DNA of 64,000 nt from Edaphobacter sp. 4G125 (GTDB lineage Bacteria > Acidobacteriota > Terriglobia > Terriglobales > Acidobacteriaceae), in contig NZ_CP060393.1 of assembly GCF_014274685.1 (NCBI RefSeq), positions 2,601,501 through 2,665,500 of the forward strand. The letters are read 5' to 3'. Within the stretch, counting starts at the first letter, position 1, and every line of letters begins with the position of its first letter. Positions 18,601-27,240 of the stretch are shown in pieces. Made by a program: the position numbers and the translations under genes. The notes beneath the pieces are model-generated. The model did no database searches and was not told the DNA's origin. It saw only the letters and a program-made list of their open reading frames with translations.

Positions 18601-20060
18601 GCAAAGCGCTGCCGGAAATAGGCATAAAGCGGCCGCGGCGTCCGCGCCAGGAAGGCCAGGGGAGTATCGTCACCCATCGACCAAACGGCATCTTTTCCAT
18701 CAGTTGCCATCGGCTGCAGAATCATCCGTACATCTTCGCGGGTATAACCGAATCCCTTCTGCAGAGTTGCGAGCGCTTCATTCTCCGGGGCTGCTACGAC
18801 TGCAGGAAGCAGGGGGCTGTCTTCGATTAGCTTGGCATAGATCGGATCCGCATCGAAGAGAGCAAGCAGATCTTCATCTTCAAAGACCTTGTGCTTTTCG
18901 AGATCGACCACCAGCATCTGCCCAGGACCGAGGCGACCGCTGTGGGTAACTTCATTGGGATCGAGATCGACCAGACCGATCTCCGACCCGGCTACAACAA
19001 GTCCATCCTTTGTGATGGCGAATCGACAAGGCCGCAGACCATTGCGATCCAGAATGGCTCCGACAAGGCGACCGTCCGAGAAGGCAATCGCCGCCGGTCC
19101 GTCCCACGGCTCGGTGCAGTCGGAGTGATAGCGCAGGAATGATGAAGTGTGACCGGAAGCAGCCGCCGGAGGCATCAGCATCCGCATGGCCTCCGCGAGC
19201 GTGCGGCCGTTCTGCGAGATCAGCTCGACCGTCTCGTCCAGGCTGGTCGAATCGGTTCCGCCCTGCGTGTGGACCGGCTTGCATTCCACCGGCAGCGTGG
19301 AGTCGCGCGAGGCCATGCGGGCGCGATTCCCCCATACCGTATTGATCTCTCCATTGTGTCCGAGGGTACGGCCGGGCTGAGCGCGATGCCAGGTAGGAAG
19401 GGTGTTGGTGGCGTATCGCTGATGAAAGATGGCAAAGGGAGTAACAAACTCTACTGAGGCCAGATCGGGGTAGAAAGAAGCCAGATCAACACCGGTACAC
19501 ATCGCCTTGTAGACGATGGTCTGAGTGGACATCGAACAGATATAACCTTCCACTTCGCCTTGTTCATGAGAACGCTCAAACTGTTTACGGGCAAGATAGA
19601 GGCGACGCTCCGTCGTTGCAGAGTCCGCGTTATCGGCGTCGATCACCAGGACCTGCCGAACCTTCGGCATGGTGGAAAGAGCCATTTCGCCGAGGTATTC
19701 CGTATGAACCGGAACGTCGCGCCAGCAAAGCACCTTGAAATCGTGCGATTGCAGGGCGCGCTCGATCAGCGCCTCCGCTCGAATCTCGTCCTGGGGGATG
19801 AAAACCATGCCCACCCCAAGAGTTTTACCCTCGGGAATCGAAAGTTTTTCGGAGCGAATCAAAAGCTCGCGCGGAACCGCAACCAGCACACCGACGCCAT
19901 CACTGCTCTTACCATCGGCCGCAGTAGCTCCGCGGTGAGCAAGTCTTCCCAGAGCTGTGAGGGCTTGAGTAAGAATTCGATGAGATGGAACAGCGTCGAC
20001 CGAAGCCACAAAGCCGACTCCACAAGAGTCATGATCGAAGCGTTCATCAATCAGGGACAT
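15612..20060 (-). CDS. gltB: glutamate synthase, large subunit
   Basis: Makes two glutamates from glutamine and 2-oxoglutarate. With the ATG at 20060 the product is 1482 aa: N-terminal Ntn glutaminase domain with the nucleophile Cys13 in HDSCGVGFVAS (a short propeptide is removed), central domain, FMN-binding TIM barrel, [3Fe-4S] cysteines in CDMARQCHLNTCPTG, and a C-terminal GXGXG beta-helix. Length is normal. An in-frame ATG 27 codons upstream has no better ribosome site; the shorter start puts the cysteine at the family position. The small subunit gltD is not in the window. It diverges from argR, with a double ARG box between, so arginine-responsive control of glutamate supply is plausible. 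Confidence 0.95.
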   Translation of the reverse strand: MSLIDERFDHDSCGVGFVASVDAVPSHRILTQALTALGRLAHRGATAADGKSSDGVGVLVAVPRELLIRSEKLSIPEGKTLGVGMVFIPQDEIRAEALIERALQSHDFKVLCWRDVPVHTEYLGEMALSTMPKVRQVLVIDADNADSATTERRLYLARKQFERSHEQGEVEGYICSMSTQTIVYKAMCTGVDLASFYPDLASVEFVTPFAIFHQRYATNTLPTWHRAQPGRTLGHNGEINTVWGNRARMASRDSTLPVECKPVHTQGGTDSTSLDETVELISQNGRTLAEAMRMLMPPAAASGHTSSFLRYHSDCTEPWDGPAAIAFSDGRLVGAILDRNGLRPCRFAITKDGLVVAGSEIGLVDLDPNEVTHSGRLGPGQMLVVDLEKHKVFEDEDLLALFDADPIYAKLIEDSPLLPAVVAAPENEALATLQKGFGYTREDVRMILQPMATDGKDAVWSMGDDTPLAFLARTPRPLYAYFRQRFAQVTNPAIDPLREACVVSLHTRLGPWPHLLDKNAPLPGVSLPSPFLSVGQVESLRKGDYPHASELPLSELPCVFSPKLTLVQALDELCDQAIDLVRHGARILLLTDRYASSEKLPVPIAMATGAIHQALVAAGLRTLTGIAVEAGDCRDIHHAAVLIGYGAGAVCPWLALETGRALAPAGTEPDVAEKKMLKALDAGLAKVMSKMGISVVDSYRSARQFDILGLHSSVVERCFPNTPAPLSGIGFTEVDRQLRQTWQPRESADLPDYGWVRFRKADVAEPHAWQPPTVKALQSVVGSARNVPQPTDPAAAFAIFTKDVIARDPAVLRDLLEIRPAGHELSLDEVEKPASLAKRFVASAMSLGSLSPEAHQTITAAMNMLGARSNTGEGGEDSAVYRQHPVGSENLPGSGGTSAALHAQGGVAVAEPMIAAPAVHVSLNNKIKQIASGRFGVTAEYLAHAEEIEIKVAQGAKPGEGGQLPGHKVSGLIARLRHAQPGVSLISPPPHHDIYSIEDLAQLIYDLKRVNSKATVGVKLVSGCGVGTVAAGVAKAYADYVVIAGNTGGTGAAALSSIKYAGNPWELGLAEAQQVLMQNGMRGRVRLRTDGGLATARDVLVAALLGADEFAFGTAVLVVLGCDMARQCHLNTCPTGIATQKPELRAKFRGKPEHVVRFFEELSADLRHLLARYGLPSLEAAVGRSDLLEQVRFDGNLDLSPMLTQVNDGPRRWMGGRNDQPLPKPAIDEKWVAPALEAVEAGKPYVVSSQIANGDRSVGTRLAGELALRRAQADLHADVTFDLHGTAGQSFAAFAVEGMKLILDGQANDFVGKGLSGGEIVIRPRGLAAKDSGQHVILGNVALYGATSGKLFAAGRAGERFAVRNSGATAVVEGVGDHGCEYMTGGTVVVLGKTGMNFGAGMTGGVAWIYDIDGSFLSDSKFHPEFIDPTPFSSLDSDAQVSLKALIEEHVALSDSGLAKAMLADWETSSKAFVRLSPKSQV

Positions 20061-20222
20061 GACTTGAGACGACTGGGAGCTTATACAGTCAGAGGGGGAT
20101 GCGGACACAGAGGCGGAGACGAGAGGGCGAAACCTTTCCATAATTCACTATACGTCCGATGAACGGCGAGTTCATCGAATAACCTTTCCGTCAAGGTGTG
20201 GTGATGTTCCGCGTGGAACGTC

Positions 20223-20258
20223 TTGCATAAATATACACTACAATGTATATTTATGCAA
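20223..20258. promoter_or_regulatory. double ARG box (ArgR operator) with symmetric promoter elements
   Basis: Perfect 15-bp arms TTGCATAAATATACA (20223-20237) and its inverse complement (20244-20258) are separated by 6 bp. Each arm contains a 14-bp ARG-box core of the form TG-N-AT-WWWW-AT-N-CA (20224-20237 and 20244-20257), giving two boxes spaced as in known ArgR operators. Inside it, TTGCAT and TATATT stand 17 bp apart on both strands and could serve as promoters for argR and gltB. The site lies 50 nt before the argR start and about 160 nt before gltB. Confidence 0.8.
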
Positions 20259-20307
20259 AGCCCGGGAGTCTTCTTGTTGTCTGTGGCAGAAAAGAGCTGA
20301 AACACAG

Positions 20308-20748
20308 GTGAAACAACAACGTCATACCGTAATCCGTGAACTGCTGGCCAAGGGACCGATCGCCAGCCAGGATGAGCTACGGCGAAAACTTGCGGGGCGT
20401 GGTTTTCATGTTACACAAGCCACGCTCTCTCGCGACATCCACGAGTTGCGATTATCGAAAGGGCCTGATGGATATTCCCTCTCCAATGGAGGAGACCACG
20501 AAGAAGACTCGCTTCCGGAGATCCGAGAAGTGCTTCAAAGTTTTGGCCTTGAGGTGCGACAAGCGGCAAATCTCCTGGTGGTAATGACTACGACTGGAGG
20601 AGCGCAGCCCATTGCTGCAGGAATGGACTATGAGGACTGGCCCGAGGTTGTTGGGACCATTGCAGGAGACGATACAGTTTTAATTATCTGCCCCGATGTG
20701 GAGCAGGCGACACAGTTGAAGACGCGGATTGAAGGGTACATTGGCTAA
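20308..20748 (+). CDS. argR: arginine repressor
   Basis: Arginine-sensing transcription factor of the ArgR/AhrC family, 146 aa. The N-terminal winged helix (about 1-65) contains GPIASQDELRRKLAGRGFHVTQ-type helices and LSRDIHELRLSK. The C-terminal hexamerisation and arginine-binding domain (about 75-146) ends with GTIAGDDTVLIIC and a final helix. The start is GTG; the ribosome site is weak. It is the first gene of argR-argC-argB-argD-argF-argH-argA and lies just downstream of a double ARG box, so it almost certainly represses its own operon. Confidence 0.95.
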   Translation: MKQQRHTVIRELLAKGPIASQDELRRKLAGRGFHVTQATLSRDIHELRLSKGPDGYSLSNGGDHEEDSLPEIREVLQSFGLEVRQAANLLVVMTTTGGAQPIAAGMDYEDWPEVVGTIAGDDTVLIICPDVEQATQLKTRIEGYIG

Positions 20749-21856
20749 TCTGGACATTCTCGAGAAGACGCAGGAGGCGGGAACGGCAAATGCTGCTGTT
20801 CCCCGAGTGGCAATTGCTGGCGTAAGCGGGTATGCAGGCGGTGAGCTTGCCCGCCTGCTGCTGCGTCATCCGAACATGAACGGAACAGCTCCGCTCTTTC
20901 TGGGCAGAGCCAGTGAATCGGCCTCTGCAGAGATCACCACGATTGAATCGCTGCATCCTCACCTCGCTGGGCTTGGCACAAAAGTCTCTCATGCGATCGA
21001 GCCATTTCACTGGGACCGCCTCGTCGATACCGGGATCGAAATTCTGTTCCTCGCGCTGCCTCATGAGCAGTCGCGCGAGTGGGCCCCCGAGGCCATCCAA
21101 CGCGGCATCCGCGTAATCGACCTTAGCGGAGCATGGCGCCTGAAGGAAGAGAGCAACCGCGCCGTCTACAAGCTGACGGATGCTGATCCAGCGGTAGCTG
21201 CAAAACTCCAGCAAGAGGCTGTCTTCGGCTGCCCGGAGCTACACCGCGAAGAGATTCGCACCGCCCGGCTGGTTGCGAATCCGGGCTGCTACTCCACATC
21301 TTCCATTCTTGCGCTGGCTCCACTGGTGCGTGCTGGAGTCATCGATCTTGAACGTGGAATCGTATGCGACGCAAAGTCTGGTGTCAGCGGAGCCGGCAAA
21401 GCTCCTACATCCAAGACGCATTTCATGTATGCGGCGGACAACCTTTCTGCGTATTCCGTCTTTGGCCATCGCCACACGGGCGAGCTTCTGGAGCAATTAG
21501 GGTTGAGCGCGGATCAGATTCAGTTCACACCGCATCTGCTGCCAATACCCCGAGGTATTTTGTCGACGGTCTATCTGAGACTGAAACAACCAATGACAGC
21601 GACTGCGATCACGGAACTGTTCCACAATTTCTACCAGGGAAGCCCAATGGTTCGACTGCATGCCACGCCTGAGCTTCCGCAGATTCAGCACATCGTACGC
21701 ACAAACTTCTGCGATCTCGGATTTGCACTGGATCGAAGCGGGGAACGTCTGATTGTCGTTTCCTGCTTGGATAACCTATTGAAAGGCGCCGCCGGACAGG
21801 CCGTGCAGAACATGAACCTGATGTGCGGGTGGAAAGAAGAGGAGGGCTTGCTGTGA
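20741..21856 (+). CDS. argC: N-acetyl-gamma-glutamyl-phosphate reductase
   Basis: NADPH-dependent third step of arginine synthesis. The product (about 371 aa) has the dinucleotide-binding GVSGYAGGE near residue 30, the catalytic cysteine in ANPGCYSTSS and GHRHTGELLEQ with the catalytic histidine. The start is not ATG: TTG at 20741 is preceded by GAAGGG at 5-nt spacing and overlaps the argR stop by 8 bp; another TTG four codons earlier is possible. The overlap suggests coupled translation. It overlaps argB by 4 bp (GTGA). Confidence 0.94.
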   Translation: MANLDILEKTQEAGTANAAVPRVAIAGVSGYAGGELARLLLRHPNMNGTAPLFLGRASESASAEITTIESLHPHLAGLGTKVSHAIEPFHWDRLVDTGIEILFLALPHEQSREWAPEAIQRGIRVIDLSGAWRLKEESNRAVYKLTDADPAVAAKLQQEAVFGCPELHREEIRTARLVANPGCYSTSSILALAPLVRAGVIDLERGIVCDAKSGVSGAGKAPTSKTHFMYAADNLSAYSVFGHRHTGELLEQLGLSADQIQFTPHLLPIPRGILSTVYLRLKQPMTATAITELFHNFYQGSPMVRLHATPELPQIQHIVRTNFCDLGFALDRSGERLIVVSCLDNLLKGAAGQAVQNMNLMCGWKEEEGLL

Positions 21857-22635
21857 GATTCGTCGTTAAGTTAGGCGGTGCGGGCCTGGAAAAACCCGAA
21901 CTGTTGCATGCCGCGGGCAAAGCGATCGCCGAAATGGTTGCGGATGGCAACCAGGTGGCCGTAGTCCATGGCGGTGGCGTGCAGCTGACGCGAACCCTGA
22001 CACAACTGGGCAAAAAGAGCGAGTTTATCTCGGGCCTCCGCGTAACAGATGCAGAGACACGCGATGCTGCGCTGATGGTACTTGCCGGCCGCGTCAATAA
22101 ATCTCTGGTCGCGTCATTGGCTTCGCATGGACAAGCTGCCGTTGGCCTCTCTGGTGGCGACGGCCATGTCTTTCGTGCGCGCAAGAAGAAGACCAATCCC
22201 GATCTAGGATTTGTCGGTGAAATTGCCGCGACTGATCCACGCTGGCTCGAAGCCATCTGGACCATGGGGGCTGTACCGGTAATCTCGTCGATTGCGCTCG
22301 GTTTCGATGGAGAGTACTACAATGTTAATGCGGACGAGATGGCAGCAGCCTGTGCGATTTCGACCAAAGCCGACACGTTGGTCTTCCTGACTGACGTGCC
22401 GGGGGTGAAGGGGGCTGACGGCAGCGTAATGCGCTGGCTGACGCTCGGGCAGATTCCTGCGCTCGAGAAGCAACAGGTAATATCCGGTGGAATGTTGCCC
22501 AAACTGAATGCATGCCGACAGGCACTGTTGCATGGCGTCAAGCGCGTGCGCATCCTGCCTGCGGAGTCCGCGGTACTTTTACCGGATCTCTGCTCAACAC
22601 GAGTTAACGACGGAACGGAGGTCATGGTCGCATGA
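21853..22635 (+). CDS. argB: acetylglutamate kinase
   Basis: Phosphorylates N-acetylglutamate, the second step of arginine synthesis. The 260-aa amino-acid-kinase fold shows VVKLGGAGLEKPE at the N-terminus, VHGGGVQLT, GLRVTD, the NVNADEMAA segment and FLTDVPGVKG. The length matches short, often arginine-insensitive NAGKs that lack the N-terminal helix; feedback control may therefore lie elsewhere. GTG at 21853 was chosen because AGGAGG stands 6 nt before it and the GTGA overlaps the argC stop. It overlaps argD by 4 bp (ATGA). Confidence 0.95.
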   Translation: MRFVVKLGGAGLEKPELLHAAGKAIAEMVADGNQVAVVHGGGVQLTRTLTQLGKKSEFISGLRVTDAETRDAALMVLAGRVNKSLVASLASHGQAAVGLSGGDGHVFRARKKKTNPDLGFVGEIAATDPRWLEAIWTMGAVPVISSIALGFDGEYYNVNADEMAAACAISTKADTLVFLTDVPGVKGADGSVMRWLTLGQIPALEKQQVISGGMLPKLNACRQALLHGVKRVRILPAESAVLLPDLCSTRVNDGTEVMVA

Positions 22636-23882
22636 ACCTGGCATCGATTCAGGCTGCCGAAAGCAAGCTGCTGCTCAACACCTATGAGCGGAATCCTTAT
22701 CTCTTCGTCAGCGGCAAGGGCGTCTTTCTGGAAGACGAAAATGGAGAACAGTTTCTTGACCTGCTCAGCGGCATCGGCGTCTCTGCGCTGGGTTACGGTC
22801 ATCCCGCCATTGAGCAAGCGATTACAGAGCAGAGCCAACGCCTGCTTCACACTTCGAATCTTTTTTTCCATCAGGGCACGGCCGAGCTTGCCCTGCGCCT
22901 GACCGAGATCAGCTGCATGGACCGCGTCTTCTTCTGCAACAGCGGCACAGAGGCATGGGAAGCAGCGCTCAAGCTTGCACGCGCCTATGCCACAAAAGCC
23001 CGCGAGAACGGCAAACGTATTGGGACGAAGTTTCTTGCGCTGGAGCACAGCTTCCACGGCCGCACGATGGGTTCAGTGGCCACGACGCACAAGGAGAAGT
23101 ACCGCCTTCCCTTCGCTCCGGTCATGACCGATGTCGAGTTCGTGCGCTTTAATGATGTTGCCGACCTGCGCACGAAGTTCTCCGATGAAATCTGTGGCAT
23201 CTGCATTGAGCCGGTTCAGGGCGAGGGAGGCATCCATCCTGTCTCGCAGGAGTTCTTTGCTACTGCACGCGAGTTGTGCGATTCCACTGGAGCCCTGCTG
23301 TTGGCCGATGAGATTCAGAGCGGCCTGGGACGCACCGGAAAATGGTTCGCGTATCAGCACTATGGAATTCAGCCCGATGTGACCACGCTGGCCAAGCCGA
23401 TTGCTGGGGGAATCCCTATGGGGGCGATGCTTTGCATGGAACGCGTCGCTTCGGCCATTACTCCAGGCATGCACGGTACTACCTTCGGTGGCGGTCCACT
23501 GGCCTGTGCTGTTGCGATTGCCGTAATCGACACCATGCGAAAGGAAAATCTGCTAGGTCATATTGAAGAGGTTGGCGGCTTCTTCCACGCCGAGCTTGAG
23601 GCCTTGAAGAAACAGCATGATTGCATCACCGAGGTACGAGGGTTGGGTTTGATGCTTGGTATCGAACTCAACTCGGCCGAACTTGCGAAACAGGTCGCTG
23701 CGCAGATGATGGAGCGGCGCATCATCATCAATCGCACGAGCGAGACAGTATTACGCTTCCTGCCTCCTTACATTCTCGAAAAGAAGCACGTGGAGATGAC
23801 CATCAACGCGCTCAACGAGACCTTGAAAGCGAACACGGAACTTGCCGGCGCAACTCCGGCTGGAGAAAAGATTCATGGGTAG
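22632..23882 (+). CDS. argD: acetylornithine aminotransferase
   Basis: PLP-dependent class III aminotransferase that turns N-acetylglutamate semialdehyde into N-acetylornithine, and often also acts in lysine synthesis. The 416-aa product contains SGIGVSALGYGHP, FCNSGTEAWEAALKLAR, LLADEIQSGLGRTGKW and the PLP lysine in TTLAKPIAGGIPMGA. The ATG overlaps the argB stop, so translation is probably coupled. It has a short Thr/Ala-rich C-terminal tail beyond the usual end. Confidence 0.95.
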   Translation: MNLASIQAAESKLLLNTYERNPYLFVSGKGVFLEDENGEQFLDLLSGIGVSALGYGHPAIEQAITEQSQRLLHTSNLFFHQGTAELALRLTEISCMDRVFFCNSGTEAWEAALKLARAYATKARENGKRIGTKFLALEHSFHGRTMGSVATTHKEKYRLPFAPVMTDVEFVRFNDVADLRTKFSDEICGICIEPVQGEGGIHPVSQEFFATARELCDSTGALLLADEIQSGLGRTGKWFAYQHYGIQPDVTTLAKPIAGGIPMGAMLCMERVASAITPGMHGTTFGGGPLACAVAIAVIDTMRKENLLGHIEEVGGFFHAELEALKKQHDCITEVRGLGLMLGIELNSAELAKQVAAQMMERRIIINRTSETVLRFLPPYILEKKHVEMTINALNETLKANTELAGATPAGEKIHG

Positions 23883-24987
23883 CAAAACACTGACGATGAG
23901 CTCGAAGCCCGAGACTTCGGGAGAAGGGACAGCTCCCCCTCGCAAGTCAACCGTAACCCTTGGCGTTCAGTCCGACACAGCTTTTACCGAAGCTGCCAAG
24001 CGGATGTGCGGACGCGATCTCTGCTCGATCGGTGACCTGACCGTGCAAGAGATGGCCGCCATCATGGAACTGGCTCACGCCGTAAAGAACCATCCGGAAG
24101 ATTTTCGCCACGCCCTCGATGCCAAGCAAATGGTGATGTTCTTCGAGAAGGCCTCGCTGCGCACGCGGCTAACCTTCGAGGCCGCGATAAACACGCTGGG
24201 CGGAAACGCGATCTTTGTCGATCAGACGCATTCCCCATTGGGCGAGCGGGAGTCTCTACCCGATGTAGCGCGCAATCTGGAGCGCTGGATGAACGTGATC
24301 GTGTTGCGCACCTACTCACATGAGACCATCACGGAGATGGCGGCCTGCTCCAGGGTTCCGGTCGTCAATGCTCTCTCGGATCTTGAGCACCCCTGCCAGG
24401 CCCTTGCAGACTTCTTCACTCTCGAAGAACGCTTCGGCTCGGCCGAGGGCCTGCGATTTACTTACATCGGCGACGGCAATAATGTCTGCCATTCGCTGAT
24501 GCTGGCTGGAGCGCAGCTCGGATCGCACGTCACGGTCGCCACACCAAAGGGCTTTGCGCCAAAGCTGGAGATCATCCACAAGGCCATCGAAATCGCTGAA
24601 TCTACCGGCGGCAGCATTACACTGCAACACGATCCCGTAAAGGCGGCCACCGGCGCCGATGCAATCTACACCGACGTCTGCACCAGCATGGGCTTTGAGC
24701 ACGAAGCCACCAAGCGCGCTCCGATTTTCCAGCCCTACCAGGTGAACGAAACCCTAATGTCGCACGCGCAGCCTGATGCAGTCTTCATGCACTGCCTTCC
24801 CGCGCATCGGAATGCCGAAGTCACCGATGCGGTGCTCGACGGCCCGCAGTCGATCGTTTTCGACCAGGCGGAGAACCGGATGCACGCGCAGAAGGCTCTT
24901 CTGCTGATGTTGCTGGGGGGAGCCAAGCGCATCTCCAGCGCACGTGGACGCGGAACTCAGGCGCGCAAACGGCCTTCATTGGTCTAA
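23875..24987 (+). CDS. argF: ornithine carbamoyltransferase
   Basis: Forms citrulline from ornithine and carbamoyl phosphate. The carbamoyl-phosphate site SLRTRLTFEAA, HPCQALADF and FMHCLPAHRN are present, and the ornithine loop reads DVCTSMG (usually DVWxSMG). The last two motifs mark a true ornithine enzyme and not the acetyl- or succinyl-ornithine variants. The chosen ATG at 23875 overlaps the argD stop by 8 bp and has GGAG upstream, giving 370 aa. The first 45 residues are a poorly conserved Ser/Thr/Pro-rich extension, longer than in most OTCases, so an internal start is possible. Confidence 0.93.
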   Translation: MGSKTLTMSSKPETSGEGTAPPRKSTVTLGVQSDTAFTEAAKRMCGRDLCSIGDLTVQEMAAIMELAHAVKNHPEDFRHALDAKQMVMFFEKASLRTRLTFEAAINTLGGNAIFVDQTHSPLGERESLPDVARNLERWMNVIVLRTYSHETITEMAACSRVPVVNALSDLEHPCQALADFFTLEERFGSAEGLRFTYIGDGNNVCHSLMLAGAQLGSHVTVATPKGFAPKLEIIHKAIEIAESTGGSITLQHDPVKAATGADAIYTDVCTSMGFEHEATKRAPIFQPYQVNETLMSHAQPDAVFMHCLPAHRNAEVTDAVLDGPQSIVFDQAENRMHAQKALLLMLLGGAKRISSARGRGTQARKRPSLV

Positions 24988-25012
24988 CCCTGAAAAGGAA
25001 GGGGCAGGAAAA

Positions 25013-26509
25013 GTGAGCAAGATGTGGTCAGGACGGTTCCGTGAGCCGCTCGATCCTTTGTTTGAGTCGTGGCAGCGTTCGTTCCCTTTCGATGTGCGGT
25101 TGCTTCCCCAGGAGGTCGCCGCTTCGAAAGCCCACGCACGCGCCATCGCTGCTGCCGGAATCCTCACTGAAGACGAGCTCCTCCGGATGCTCGATGGACT
25201 CGACCGCATCCTTCCGCTCTCAATCGGGGAAGCAGCGAAGCCGGGCTCTATGGTAACGGAAGAACCCCTACCCGCGCACTTTGCAGGAATCGTTGCGATG
25301 AATCCGCAGGCCGAGGACATCCATCACTTTGTCGAGTTACAGTTGACGAAGCTCATCGGCGACCTCGCGCTCAAGCTACACACTGGCCGCAGCCGCAACG
25401 AACAGATCGCAACCGATATGCGTCTCTTTGTGCGCGATGCAATTGACCAGACTCTCGAGGGCCTGGTCGCATGGCGTGATGCCCTGGTTGAACAGGCACG
25501 AGCGGTGGGCGAGGCCGTCATGCCTTCGTACACGCACCTTCAGCGTGCAGAACCTGTCCTGATCGCGCACTGGCTTCTGGCATATGTCTCGATGCTCGAA
25601 CGAGACTTCTCGCGCCTGATGGACTGCCGCAACCGGCTCAATCTCTGTCCGCTGGGGTCAGGCGCGATCGCTGGCGCCACTCTGGCCCTGGACCGCACTA
25701 TCGCCGCCGAAGCTCTCGGTTTCGACGGCCCCACGCCAAACAGCATGGACGCGACCAGCGATCGTGACTTTGCGCTCGAGTTTACCCAGGCGCTCTCTGT
25801 CCTCGGTCTACATATCTCGCGGTTCGCAGAGGAGCTTACGCTGCACTCCACGGCGGAGTTCGGATTCCTCGATCTTCCGGAGCGCTTCTCTACCGGCTCG
25901 AGCGCGATGCCGCAGAAGAAGAATCCCGATCTTACGGAGTTGATTCGCGGTAAGGCAGGACGCCTGCAAGGTGCGGCCATCACGCTAGCGACCATCGTCA
26001 AAGGACTTCCTCTTGCCTACAACAAAGACCTGCAGGAAGGCCAGGAACCTGTCTTCGACGCGACCGATACGATCCACGGAATCCTTGCGCTATTGCCGGA
26101 GTTTACCCGCACTCTCCGCTTCCGTACCGATGTAATGAAAGCCGCCGCCGAGAAGGGTTACCTAAACGCGATGGCTGCGGCGACCTACCTTACACACAAG
26201 GGAGTTCCCTTCCGCAAGGCACACGAGAAGATCGGTCAGGCAGTCCGGCTGGGTCTTGAAACCGGTCGCGAGCTGAACGAGCTTACCTTAGATGAACTGC
26301 GAGTTTTTGGCGAAGAGTTCGGCCCGGACTTCTTCGAAGCTGTCTCCCTGGAGGCCACGCTCGATTGCCACGACGTCAGCGGCGGAACAGCCCGCCTCCG
26401 CGTAAGGGATGCCGTCGAAGGTGCCGATCGTCAAATTGCGTCCGACAAAGCCTCGCTTGCATCCAAAAAGTCTGCGAAACTTGGCTTGGAGAGCCTCACC
26501 GTTGTCTAA
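25013..26509 (+). CDS. argH: argininosuccinate lyase
   Basis: Last step of arginine synthesis, releasing fumarate. The 498-aa fumarase/aspartase-fold enzyme starts MSKMWSGRFREPLDPLFE and has the signature GSSAMPQKKNPD, HTGRSRNEQIATDMRLF and SYTHLQRAEPVLIAHW. GTG at 25013 with AGGAA upstream was chosen; ATG three codons later is possible. It follows argF by 25 bp. Beyond about residue 460 there is a C-terminal extension. argG, the step before, is not in this window. Confidence 0.95.
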   Translation: MSKMWSGRFREPLDPLFESWQRSFPFDVRLLPQEVAASKAHARAIAAAGILTEDELLRMLDGLDRILPLSIGEAAKPGSMVTEEPLPAHFAGIVAMNPQAEDIHHFVELQLTKLIGDLALKLHTGRSRNEQIATDMRLFVRDAIDQTLEGLVAWRDALVEQARAVGEAVMPSYTHLQRAEPVLIAHWLLAYVSMLERDFSRLMDCRNRLNLCPLGSGAIAGATLALDRTIAAEALGFDGPTPNSMDATSDRDFALEFTQALSVLGLHISRFAEELTLHSTAEFGFLDLPERFSTGSSAMPQKKNPDLTELIRGKAGRLQGAAITLATIVKGLPLAYNKDLQEGQEPVFDATDTIHGILALLPEFTRTLRFRTDVMKAAAEKGYLNAMAAATYLTHKGVPFRKAHEKIGQAVRLGLETGRELNELTLDELRVFGEEFGPDFFEAVSLEATLDCHDVSGGTARLRVRDAVEGADRQIASDKASLASKKSAKLGLESLTVV

Positions 26510-27122
26510 CTCGTCCCTGCTTCCGATCAGCGATTCGACCTCATCTTCACGTCCGCGCGTGGGAGGAGCAATTGTACGCAAGGCGAAGTTGCCAGATGCA
26601 GTGAACATCTTCGAGCTGGTCAACTCACTCTCTGGCGATGGGACACTCCTGCGACGTAGTTATGCCGAGATCTGCGAGAACGTTCGCGACTTTACCGTAG
26701 CCGAAAGCGAAAGCGGCGTCTTTCTCGGTTGCGGAGCGCTGCATCTTTATGGTCCGCATCTCGCCGAGGTTCGCTCCATTGTTGTGAGACCCGAGGCCAA
26801 GGGCCAAGGTGCAGGCGGAAAGTTGCTTCGCGCGCTTCTTGATGAGGCCGAAGACCAGAGCGTCACCTGCGTGTGCCTCTTCACACGTATCCCAGACTTC
26901 TTTTTTCACTTTGGTTTTCGTGTCGTCGATCGCACCGTCCTTCCTGACAAGATCTACAAGGACTGCCAGACCTGCCCGCGCCTCTATGCTTGCGACGAAG
27001 TTGCCATGGCGCGCGGTCCTATCCCAAAGATCTCGGTTCTGGGCCCCAACCGGTTTCCTCAGCCCGAGCTGGTAAAGCTGCAGGCAGGCTCGATTGCCAA
27101 CCCTGAGCACAGCTCACACTGA
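26502..27122 (+). CDS. argA: GNAT N-acetyltransferase, probable N-acetylglutamate synthase
   Basis: About 206 aa, a single GNAT domain with the acetyl-CoA loop VVRPEAKGQGAGGKLLRA, preceded by VRKAKLPDAVNIFELVNSL and followed by GFRVVDRTVLPDKIYKDCQTCP, the pattern of short ArgA-type N-acetylglutamate synthases (kinase domain absent). It would make the first intermediate of arginine synthesis. TTG at 26502 overlaps the argH stop and has GGAGAG 8 nt before it; an ATG much further upstream lies inside argH. Its position at the end of the arg operon supports the function. The C-terminal 30 residues are not conserved in the family. Confidence 0.85.
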   Translation: MSNSSLLPISDSTSSSRPRVGGAIVRKAKLPDAVNIFELVNSLSGDGTLLRRSYAEICENVRDFTVAESESGVFLGCGALHLYGPHLAEVRSIVVRPEAKGQGAGGKLLRALLDEAEDQSVTCVCLFTRIPDFFFHFGFRVVDRTVLPDKIYKDCQTCPRLYACDEVAMARGPIPKISVLGPNRFPQPELVKLQAGSIANPEHSSH

Positions 27123-27240
27123 CCGATACTCGCGCTTGCTGCGCTTTTTCCTTCGGTAATCGTTTTAATTTATCCGATTCTCTGCACATCCTTTCCAGAA
27201 CAGGGCATACTGTTGTTCGAAACAGCAAGGAGCCACCCGG

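Noticed and set aside
22317..23057. A 246-codon minus-strand frame across argB and argD
   Set aside because: Antisense to two well-identified genes in a tightly packed operon.
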